A program made the position numbers and the translations under genes. DNA of 64,000 nt from Deroplatys truncata (lineage: Eukaryota > Arthropoda > Insecta > Mantodea > Mantidae), in NCBI GenBank assembly GCA_030765065.1, contig CM060989.1, positions 41,097,501-41,161,500 on the forward strand, in the 5' to 3' direction. Of this stretch, positions 55,475-64,000 are shown in pieces. The notes beneath the pieces are model-generated. The model did no database searches. It had not been told where the DNA came from and worked only from the letters and a program-made list of their open reading frames with translations. Numbering within the stretch: the first letter of the stretch is position 1; the number at the start of each line of letters is the position of its first letter.

Positions 55475-55760
55475 AGGGATGGGCAGAAAATAATGTAACG
55501 GTTACCTTAACGTAACGGTTATAGAAATAATGGAGACAGACAGTAACGAGTAACCCATTAACGGTTACAAAAGTAACTGATCACCCAATAATGGTTATCA
55601 AAGTAACGAAGACATTAACTAGTTATCCCGTTAACTATTACTAAAGTAACGGAGACGGTTACCGAGTCTGGGTGACATCATTCATTACATGTGTATTGGT
55701 GTCGAATCGTTTATCGGGAACTAGTTACCTCAACTCGTTAAGCAATATCAATCACCTCAA
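55475..55760 (+). mobile_element. hAT-like terminus with GTAACGGTTAC repeats
   Basis: TTAGGGATGGGCAGAAAAT resembles hAT ends (TAGGGATGGGCA). It is followed by many copies of GTAACGGTTAC, CGTTAACGG and AAAGTAACGGA over about 200 bp, as in subterminal transposase-binding arrays. The other end was not found within 1 kb. Confidence 0.5.
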
Positions 55761-56069
55761 GACATAGTGAACGACATTGAGGATCTAATATACCATCTGG
55801 CGAGAAAAACGTTTACCAATTATTCACTTTGCTGCATATACCTACATATACCCAACTGAAATTATTGCATCTTTTGTGATGTTAGACAATAATGTGTTTG
55901 GACGTTAATGTTTCTCTTCTCTAACACCTTCGCCCTTCAAAATGTCACATCCATTTTTATCTAACGATCTACGAGAACATTAAATTTATTATATGCCTAT
56001 TTCAGCCATGTTGATGTTGGAAAAGTAATGTATTTTCCTTTGCTATATCTGCATCACGTGATGTTTATA

Positions 56070-56622
56070 CCGAGTGAGTCTTCTCAGCCTGCGGATTGAG
56101 AAGTTATGCAGTCCCTGCGTTGTACAGGCTATGCTGTAAACACTGTCCACTGCATCGCGTCGTATCTATTTCGGCCGAAATGACTGCTTTGCATCGCTGC
56201 CGTGCAGTGACATGCAGTCGTAGTGCAACAGTGTGCGCGTTGGCCTTCAGTGACGAAGCTCCCAGGTTCAAATACTGTCACTTGATGGTACTTTTTATGT
56301 TCAGTAAATTTAAAGAGAACTGATAGTTTTGGCATGGAAGTGTCGTTTCACTCAATTTCAATAAAACAAAACTGTTACTTGTTAGAATATGCAAATCCAC
56401 TTTCTAGTGCATTCGGAAAGAAATCATGATTTGCTACAATGTTCTCGAAACATGAACAGAAATGGTTAAAAAAAATTGATTTATTAGTAGGCGTGATTTG
56501 AAATCCCAACCTTCACCATGACTTTCCAGCACGTTAACGAGCACCACAGTAGCCCTAATCAACGGGCTGGTGAATACAGGGTTGCCTAGTTACCAATCCA
56601 CAGGGTTAGAAGGCTCACGCGG
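56070..56622. mobile_element. Element C copy 2, uninterrupted
   Basis: 553 bp. The inverted ends CCGAGTGAGTCTTCTCAG and (reverse) CCGCGTGAGCCTTCTAAC are flanked by TATA on both sides (56,066-56,069 and 56,623-56,626). It has no coding capacity beyond short antisense ORFs. It is the reference for the split copy at 12,200-13,727. Confidence 0.8.
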
Positions 56623-56689
56623 TATATAGGATCTCATATAGCCCAGTTCACCTGTACAATCTGTGTATATGTACAGGAAACCGTGAGGG

Positions 56690-57215
56690 ATGGCTCAGGC
56701 GGTAACCTGTGTAGCCCGTCGTGGGTTCGATTCCCGTGACCGACCTTCCTAACCCATGGGTTTTTTCGGGAGTTTTCCCGGGTCGCCAGGCGAATGCTGG
56801 AACGGGTTCTCACATCACCCGAATTTCCTGCCACTCCATTTCATCTCCATCCTCATTTCATTTCATCTTTCGTCCGTTGGCCTGTTTCAGGATTGCAAGT
56901 GTCGGTGATGGTGTTTCGGTGCAGTGTGGCAGGGGAAAATGATGCTCTTTGTGACTCTCTCCGTCCCTCGGCTTTCGGCTTGCTCCCGGGGGTATCCTTG
57001 AGGAGCGTTGGACCCCCTCTGTGCGGGGTGGGATCCCGGTCTGCCTACCCGTCTGACGGGGAGTCTCTATGTGGAAACTTAGGGACCATTCCATTTCTGT
57101 GCCGCCATTCTGGCTCCAGCCGCCCGGTGTCTCCTCTCGCCTCATCCTTCCTCGCGGGGACGCCTTCTTGTGGGGATAGGTACAATGCCGAGTCCCCTCC
57201 GTAGCCAATCCAATC
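56690..57215 (+). mobile_element. SINE D5
   Basis: Head GATGGCTCAGGCGGTAAC with B box CGTGGGTTCGATTCCCG. Body CCCATGGGTTTTTTCGGG, TTTTCCCGGGTCGCCAGGCG, GGCTTTCGGCTTGCTCCCGG, CTGTGCGGGGTGGGATCCC. It is the most regular D copy here. ORFs of 116-136 codons inside are accidental. Confidence 0.85.
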
Positions 57216-57257
57216 TACCCCACGAGCACAACCTGATTTGTGTACGTTTTTAGGGGC

Positions 57258-57486
57258 TTTGCGCATGCGCAGCTGGTAATTACCTTGTGAGTGAAATACA
57301 TACGGTAGTGCACACTTGAAGATGTGTACGAGAACAGCCCTTACCATGCATCTCTCAGCAACGTTTACGTCAATGTCACTAGGTGGTAGCACACTACTGC
57401 ACAAGTTTCATTCATGGGAGAGTGCAAGGGTGGGAAGTTGGGAATCCCCGCTTTTCAGTTTGGAATAAATTTCGCTAGATGGCAGT
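57258..57486 (+). promoter_or_regulatory. NRF1-like palindrome and two CTCF-like motifs
   Basis: TTGCGCATGCGCAG (57,260-57,272) is a perfect NRF1/EWG-type palindrome. TCACTAGGTGGTAGC (57,376-57,390) and TCGCTAGATGGCAG (57,472-57,485) resemble the CTCF core in the same orientation, 96 bp apart. The group lies in slightly GC-richer sequence without a recognisable gene. A 60-codon ORF (57,414-57,596) overlaps and is unassigned. Confidence 0.35.
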
Positions 57487-57489
57487 ATA

Positions 57490-57895
57490 CTGAACAGTTA
57501 TACAAATTCACTCACTACACAGCGCAATTTAGATGTGATGTGAGTGTATGTTATAGTTATACGGATAGCAAAGCTTATTTTCAATATAAATTATGAATTT
57601 CTGGGCGAGTTATGGTATGATATAGACTTCAATCATAGAGGGATAAAGACGTTCGCGCGATTGAAGAGCAGGCACATGGATTTTCTTTGTAAATAGATAG
57701 TGTCCGCCATGACAAATAGACAAATTTTCTCTGTTTGACCTTTAACATTTAACTACAGTGCAGAGTAACGTGTATTTATATTCATTAACTTTCGTGTGGT
57801 CAGTGTGGAGGGACAGGGCATTTTGTAACAATAAATTATGCCTTTTTCCTTTTTCAAAAAATGCGACTTGGTGGGTGCTAATAAACTAGTAATAT
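57490..57895. other. No gene recognised
   Basis: AT-rich spacer, no motif recognised. Confidence 0.4.
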
Positions 57896-58419
57896 TGTGA
57901 CATATCAGTAAGCATTGTCATACCAGACGCATTATTGTGTCGCATTGTCGACAGCATTATTGGGCGACTCATTTCTTTCGGCTGAACGAGCCTTCTCTTT
58001 TGGCGCGGAACACGCCAGAGAGAGAAGGCTTTGTTTGAATCTCGCCCGGTATGACTAGACAGGGTTAGAGAGGGGGGATATATAGTTAGAGTTACTTGAA
58101 GGTGCGCGTCACTTTTCTGTGTGAGAGTGTAAGAAGCAGGTTGCGTAAGGTCACTCCTCGATTGCGGGGCATCTCCCCTCATCCTTTGTTTCCCCCAAGT
58201 TTAATGTAGAGCCGCCAAGTGTTTTATTAATAAATTACAGCTAATGTGTGTTATGTAATATGTGTATTTTGCACACACAAAAACCTCACGCCTTCTTCTG
58301 AATGTAGACACCAAGGTTCCGGTGTTCTCGCCGTCTGTGAGCTACGCAACTCTATGTGCGTGTTGGGGTGATTTAGTAATTTGCTGGGAACCTTTTAGCC
58401 CTCATCCCAGCATGTAACA
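57896..58419 (+). mobile_element. Solo LTR J2
   Basis: TGTGACATATCAG...CATGTAACA, 524 bp, with near-matching 4-bp flanks (ATAT left, GTAT right). It contains the J hairpin (57,989-58,030), a GGATATATAG TATA-like box (58,076), AATAAATTACAG, and GTGCGTGTTGGGGTGAT. No internal retrotransposon sequence is attached. Confidence 0.8.
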
Positions 58420-58989
58420 GTATTAGTATTTGGCTAACGAAAGAGTGCAAATGAGAGTAGTGAAAACGGTACCGCGAAAAATTCCACAATACTTCCTTTG
58501 TTACTCTAAACTGAATTATGTACAAAAAAAAGAAAAATCCATAAAATAACCCTTTGATTTGTCAGAAAATTTATACATTTATTAATACTATTATTATTAT
58601 TATAATTATTGAGAGCAGTTGCAGTTAAATCGATTTGTACCTAATCATAATCATTATGCAGGGGTGCTATTTCCAATGGCGTAGCTTGATACTGTGTTCT
58701 GAAAATTGAATTTAGAATTTCTGAAATGATGCATAAATTCCCATACATTAGTGTTTAATAAAATAGTGTGAATTCTCTATTACGATTCCATTACTATTGT
58801 TGTTATTGTTTGATGTTGTTTTAGTAGTCATTAGCATCACTATTAATTGCCGAAATTGACTGAACATACATTTTAAACTAAGCTAGATTATAAAAATATA
58901 GTGTTAGATGTAACGTTACAAAATGCCTACAAACCATTGTATGATTGTAAATCATGAAAACAATGTGGTACTTATTTAAATTTTCTTGT
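58420..58989. other. No gene recognised
   Basis: AT-rich, with a short ATT-rich microsatellite near 58,583-58,612. Nothing else. Confidence 0.4.
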
Positions 58990-59425
58990 ATATAAGCTCC
59001 AGTCGGCGATTTTTCTTGCAAGCTTTTCTTTCGATATTTTTAATATTAGATATTCCTTCAACACTCCATTCCTTTTCCCCGCAAAAAAAGCAAACTTACG
59101 AAGCAACACACTTTGATATGAAAATAACTGCAGTTAGCCAATTAAATTTACTGTACCAGGATGCTTGAAATGTTCGTTTTTGGTTCTTTTCCAGGAAGAA
59201 AATGCCAAGCTTAGGAATTGGTCTTTTACCTTTAAGTTTACACTTTTTCTCATAAGATGGAGTCGAAAACTGAATTTTTAATAAGTTATTCACTAAATCG
59301 ATGGAATTGTCCGTATTTCTAAAATCATAAATAAAACACGCACAATGAAAGCAATACACAGGTTTACGTAAAGTTAACACTTTACTGCATTGCACGGTTG
59401 CACGCACATAATGCTGGTTCACCAA
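58990..59425 (-). pseudogene. hAT-type TTF zinc-finger domain fragment
   Basis: The minus ORF (59,425-59,096) ends STPSYEKKCKLKGKRPIPKL, then KNQKRTFQASWYSKFNWLTA. Past one stop the frame resumes as VCFFCGEKEWSVEGISNIKN. This order (FSxLSYEEKxxIKxxGRPxP, RKRTFQxxWYxxFxWLTG, xFCFPCLLFGG...W...G..DLKNL) is the N-terminal TTF-type zinc-finger region of hAT-derived proteins of the ZMYM1-like group. The C-terminal hAT transposase/dimerisation domain is not present. It could be a transposon relic or one exon of a derived gene. Confidence 0.65.
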
Positions 59426-60040
59426 TAAGTGAATGAAATGTTACACTGCCTTGCCCTACTGTTGTCTCTAACCCCTGTTGTCCTGTTTCCGGACCTTGGA
59501 GAGAGCAGGTACACAGACACTAAACACCTCATTAAACGTGTTAAGTCTCTGCTGCTGCCTTTGTGCCCTTAATGCACAACAAAATATAGGTATGTCTCCC
59601 TACAACGAGAGGTCGAAATTTACTGGGAAAAACTATACAAGTCCACTCTTGATAACACTTGCACTCGCTCAGCCATCCCAGTCTCTACTCGAGTTTGCTG
59701 CCGCATCATGAGATTTCGAAGCTGCCTAAGAACAGAGCGCTACAATCCGACACTTAGCAGTAGGGGTTGGGGTGTTGGGGCAGGCAGCGGTGAAGGTGAT
59801 TGCATTAATTAGTTTTTCATCAGTTGTTTGAGGCTGTCTTTATTTATATGTTTAAAAATTTACTTAGTTTCTTGGCAATTTATTTAGGTAGACTCAGTCT
59901 AAAAGTTTACCTTTACGCTACGCCACTGGCTATTTCACATTTTCAGGGTTATCTGAATCTAACATTTTGTGAACATTCAGAGCAATACAACGACGCTACG
60001 CAGAGAGACCGCGAGCGCGACCGCTACCGCAACCGATCAC
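59426..60040. other. No gene recognised
   Basis: ORFs at 59,478-59,711 and 59,824-60,216 (plus) lack family motifs. The latter is hydrophobic at both ends, with an RDRERDRYRNR centre that overlaps the promoter-like sequence below. Confidence 0.3.
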
Positions 60041-60090
60041 ACCATATATATGCAGCTCTAAGACGTTCTCTGTTACTATGGCTGATACTG
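60041..60090 (+). promoter_or_regulatory. TATA-like box followed by short ATG/splice-donor pattern
   Basis: CATATATATGCAG (about 60,043-60,055) comes after a GC-rich stretch (GACCGCGAGCGCGACCGC). About 30 bp later ATGGCTGATACTG/GTATGT could be a start codon with a donor site. This is only suggestive. Confidence 0.2.
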
Positions 60091-60585
60091 GTATGTAAAA
60101 CGTTCTATGAAGCACTGTATGCACAAGTCCTGCCTTTTCTATTTTTAACGTTCTTGACTAATGTGGGAAGCAACTTTTTTTTTAGCTGGTGCGTATTGAG
60201 TGCTTGCATATTTTAATTGGTTGAGAAGTTTCTCATGATGCATTGCTCTGGTGACAAAACACGACCGTCATTTCGAGGTCACATAACGACACGTATAGTG
60301 TAAATTATTGTTAGTGGTTTAAATGACCCATTATGTAGCTAATGCACGTACAACGCATGCAGAATATACACAACTGCTAAAGGCCATGATAGTTAACAGG
60401 CATGGGAAACCTTGAAGAATAAGAGACAGGCAGGGCCTCTGTAAAGGGGCACACATATTACCTGGGTCCGAATTTTGATGACTTAAAACCGTTTGAAAAA
60501 TTACCTATACATTTTTTTAGCATTTTTTAAAAAAAAATGCGTAACTAACTTATACATGTGTATAATTGCTATACAAGTAGAAAGA
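60091..60585. other. No gene recognised
   Basis: No motif recognised. Confidence 0.4.
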
Positions 60586-62360
60586 ATCAGATGGGTTACA
60601 TTCACATTACTTTCTCTACCCTCTATCGCTTATTAATAGGTATACAAATTATTCTTACTAAGTTTATTTTCCTATCCATTTTATTTTAATCGAGATAAAA
60701 CTTTCCATAAATAGCTGCATTACATATTTCGTTATACGAGGCCTTAACATTCCATACTCTTTCCATACATCGCGAGAAACAACTGAAACTCAAGAGGAAC
60801 TTAAAAGAATAAGTATTGAACAATTATCCGAAGAATTAATATTGGATATCTCTGAAACAGCTGATGCCACAAAAAAGTTATTTTAAATAAATTCTGTTTT
60901 AAAGAGATCTACAGCTCTCGTGAGGTACGTTTTCGTCTATTGCTTAACGTTTACTGGTTATACAAAACTATACAAAATTCCTTCAGAATCAACAAGACTT
61001 CACAAGCTATTTAAAGAAAATTCTAGATATATATTTTATTTGTCATGTCAATGTCTTTAATACATAGTATTTGAAGAAGGAGTTATTTTTATTACGTTAT
61101 TTTCAGCACCACGTTTTGTGAGCCAATTTGAAGAAAGGTTTGTTTGTTGCTTCACGGAAGGAAAGCAGATTTGAAGTAGGAATTGTATTGTATTTCAACT
61201 GTTGGAGAGCCGAACTTGAAGTAGTTGCAACTGCACGTATGGTACCCGGTAGCCTTCGTCCCAAATTTAAAAAGAATTAATTTTTGTAATTTGACTATTT
61301 CTTTAAATATTATATATTTATGTTTGCCTCGGCTGCGTCGGTGTTTGTATTTTTTCTAGACATGAATGTCTTAACAGGGGGTGGTGCGACTTAAAAATGA
61401 GGGCTTACACAGATTTTAAGTATTTCTTCACTCCATTTATTAATACTTGACACGATTTAAATAACACTTCACTGATATAGAGAGCTGTAAGATTCTTTTA
61501 TTAAATAATTGCACTTTTTAAACGTAAACTATTTTTATCTCACACTGAATACGTATTATACTTCTCGAGGACACATCTCGCGTCCGGTTAGAAACACTGT
61601 TTACAATCAACGCGTCCAGTTATGAGCACTGTCTACAAGCAACTGAACTCTAAATTTATAAACTTTGCTATATTTCAGTTTCTGATTAGCTAATCCTAGT
61701 CCAATGGTATAATTTTATTTAACTAAAGCTTTCTCTGGTTTTTGATTGGCTATTTTTAAACTGTCTCAAAATTTACTATTGTTGCTCCAATAATGACTAG
61801 TAGCATTATTACACTTTCTTACTCACTATTGCCTCAAAGTTACCTCATTGTTAGCAACTTTTAACCTATTGTTCTCACAGCTCCTACATTATTAATGCAT
61901 TCACATAACATTATTACATGTATACAATAATATAAACATATACAATGACTGTAATATACACTTTTTATATATTGTTACATATACATATTGCTTTTAGGCG
62001 GGCTGTTATATTTTTTTATTATATAATTTGACTAAAATCATTTAAGTGTTAAAAATACTGCCTCATATTTTAAACAAAATCGCTAGCCATTTCTTTAGAA
62101 AATAAAAATGTTTGAATATTTTTCAACCTAAAGGGTACTTGAGGTAGGAGGATTTTCTTGAAATCTTCGTGTGAGATTTTTGGTTGGTATTGAAACTTGC
62201 TCATCCGACTTTTTGTTTTTGAGTTATGCTGTTCACAGACACACACACATACCAAATGCTTTTTTTTTTATTCTGGGGACCTTTAAAGATGTATTTCCAT
62301 TGAAATCACGGTATCGAATTTTTGGTTGGAATGCAATACCTTCTCTGCCTTCTGTGTCAT
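60586..62360 (+). repeat. Family A2 copy split by LTR B3
   Basis: The left part 60,586-61,071 starts TCAGATGGGTTACATTCACA and TTACTTTCTCTACC. The right part 62,066-62,360 continues from TATTTTAAACAAAATCGCTAGCC through the short CA tract to GAATTTTTGGTTGGAATGCA. Removing the LTR and one copy of TATT rejoins the family sequence. Confidence 0.85.
61072..62065 (-). mobile_element. Solo LTR B3 inserted in family A
   Basis: In reverse, TGAGGCAGTATT...CCTTCTTCA, 994 bp, flanked by TATT on both sides (61,068-61,071 and 62,066-62,069). It contains GCCTTCGTCCC (complement of GGGGCGAAGGC) and GCACCACGTTTTGTGAGCC. It is the fullest B copy and proves the LTR ends. Confidence 0.9.
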
Positions 62361-62361
62361 G

Positions 62362-63851
62362 TATGTTCCACTTGCATGGATTTCTCTACTCTTGTACAAA
62401 CTATTTTTACAAACGCTTATTCTCCATATACTCTATGTTAATCGAGATAAACATCTGCAGAAACCATCTTATTGCTTCTTTCCTTGTAGGTGCAAGGGGA
62501 ATATGGTAGGCTTTAAGCGATAGTCAAATATTTTAAGAGCTGGTTGCTATGTGGCGCATTCCGTTCTCTTTGCATGTCCAGGACATAAAAAAACAAATAA
62601 CGAATTTCCATTTGAGAAAAAGTATTAATACTGAAAAATTCAAACAAATTTATTTCGGAAATGGTTCACTCCACAAAAAAAAATATTTGACATAAATTGT
62701 GTGTTTTAATGAGATCTACATTGTTTGTGTAGTAATACTTTGTCTATCTCTTACGGTTTACCATTTATGCAAAAGCTATTCACAATGAAGAGGACTTTTG
62801 GGGACATTCCCATAAAATTCAATATATACATTCCATTTATCATGAAAATATGTTAAACATATGACATTTTAATCAAAATCGTTAAGACTAGTTTTTGAGA
62901 AATTTAAAATGTTCGTAAAATGTTCCATGTAAAGGGTAGTCTCGGGTGGGGGGGGGGTTTCTTGAAAATATTCGTGTCGCATCTTTGAAAGATACTGAAC
63001 CTAAACCCCAAGTTTGGTATTTATCCGACATTTCGTTTTTGAGTTATGTTGTTCACAGACAGACACACGCAAGGACCTTTTTCTAAAAATTTGATGTGTT
63101 ATACTCACATGACTTTCTCTACTCTTGTACAAACTATTTTTACAAACGTTTATTCTCCATATGCTTCATGTTAATCGAAATGTTAATCTTATTGCTAATT
63201 TTCTTGTAGATGCAAGGGGAATTGGTAGTCTTTAAGCGATAGTCAAATATATTAAGAGCTGGTTGCTATGTGGAGTATTCCATTCTGTTTGCATTACCAG
63301 GACAAAAAAAATAAATAACGAATTTCCATTTGAGAAAAAGTAAAGGTGTTGAAAAATTTAAGGGAATAACAAGCAATATCTCGAAAATCGTTAACTCAAC
63401 AAAAAATATGTATATGGCATAAATTGTGTATTTTAACGCGATCTAAATTTTTTGTATAGTAAAATTTTGTCTATCTCTTATGGTTTACCAGTTATGCAAA
63501 AGTCGTTCACAATGAAGAATACTTTTGGAGACATTCACAGAAAATTTGAGATATACATTTCATTTGTCATGAAAATATCTTAAACATATGATATTTTAAT
63601 CAAAATCGTTAGAGCAGTTTTTGAGAAAATTAAAATGTTCGAAAAATGTTCCATGTGAAGGGTAGTCCCGGGTGGGGGGATTTTCTTGAAAATCTTCGTG
63701 TTGCATATTTGAAAGATACTGAAGTTTGGTATTTATCCGACCTTTCGTTTTTGAGTTATGTTATTCACAGACAGACATACACATGGACCTTTTTCTTAAA
63801 AATGACCAGTGAAATCTTGATATCGAATTTTTGTGTGGAATGCAAAACTTT
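62362..63851 (+). repeat. Family A array, P-Q(truncated)-P-Q
   Basis: P-like 62,362-62,593, Q 62,594-63,090 truncated just after the CA tract (GACAGACACACGCAAGGACC), P 63,091-63,310, Q 63,311-63,851. The second Q lacks its last bases (ends at GTGGAATGCAAAAC). The sequence after 63,852 is not recognised. Confidence 0.85.
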
Positions 63852-64000
63852 TAGAACTGTGTTTCTGGGGAATCTACTTGATGTTGTAGCCGAATTAACG
63901 AACACAGCATCTCTAGAACAGGAGCCGTATCATCGTTCTTCTCGGGCTAAAATTTTCACGTACTGTTGCAAGAAAGTGTTGGCATCTTCATTTCATTTCA

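Noticed and set aside
56794..57404. ORFs of 116-136 codons on both strands
   Set aside because: They lie mostly inside SINE D5 and are antisense to each other.

Overview
This is AT-rich eukaryotic nuclear DNA, most likely from a large, repeat-rich insect genome. The assignment rests on the repeat community: mariner/Tc1, PIF/Harbinger, hAT, Penelope-like, jockey/I-like and CR1-like LINEs, and long-bodied tRNA-derived SINEs. Taxon below insect is not resolved. No complete host gene, rRNA gene or functional tRNA gene was recognised; almost everything readable is a mobile element, and coding sequence survives only as decayed fragments. Layout: 1-5,030 is a modular tandem array of one repeat family, called A here, with CA microsatellites inside. 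5,031-19,600 holds a repeat carrying a recombinase-like motif, two mariner relics, inverted A copies, two adjacent inverted-repeat DNA elements (one split by an ORF1-only LINE fragment), LINE pieces, a Harbinger relic and SINEs. 19,600-37,000 alternates A copies and SINEs, and includes an LTR with a primer-site-like segment and a possible coding exon at 29,705. 37,050-38,200 is a Penelope-like element between inverted arms. 38,200-48,000 holds solo LTRs and two nearly complete Tc1/mariner-superfamily insertions with matching ends and TA target sites, one inside a LINE and one inside a promoter-like sequence. 48,000-54,700 holds an RNase H LINE, SINEs and a 1.3-kb minisatellite grown from inside a SINE. 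54,700-64,000 holds more A copies, two solo LTRs, a SINE, a hAT-type zinc-finger fragment and a small cluster of promoter-like motifs. Nested insertions give relative ages: A copies are hosts for SINEs and LTRs, LINEs are hosts for Tc1 elements, and inverted-repeat DNA elements are hosts for LINEs. Family A has hairpins near both ends, a short subterminal inverted repeat, an internal CA tract and a tendency to form tandem arrays, which resembles Helentron-associated non-autonomous elements (HINE/DINE-1 type). The most interesting observations are the architecture of A, a shared tyrosine-recombinase-like motif at three loci, the SINE-born minisatellite, a conserved hairpin in one LTR family, and the Penelope arms with hammerhead-like cores. 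All homology statements come from reading motifs by eye; no database search was run.
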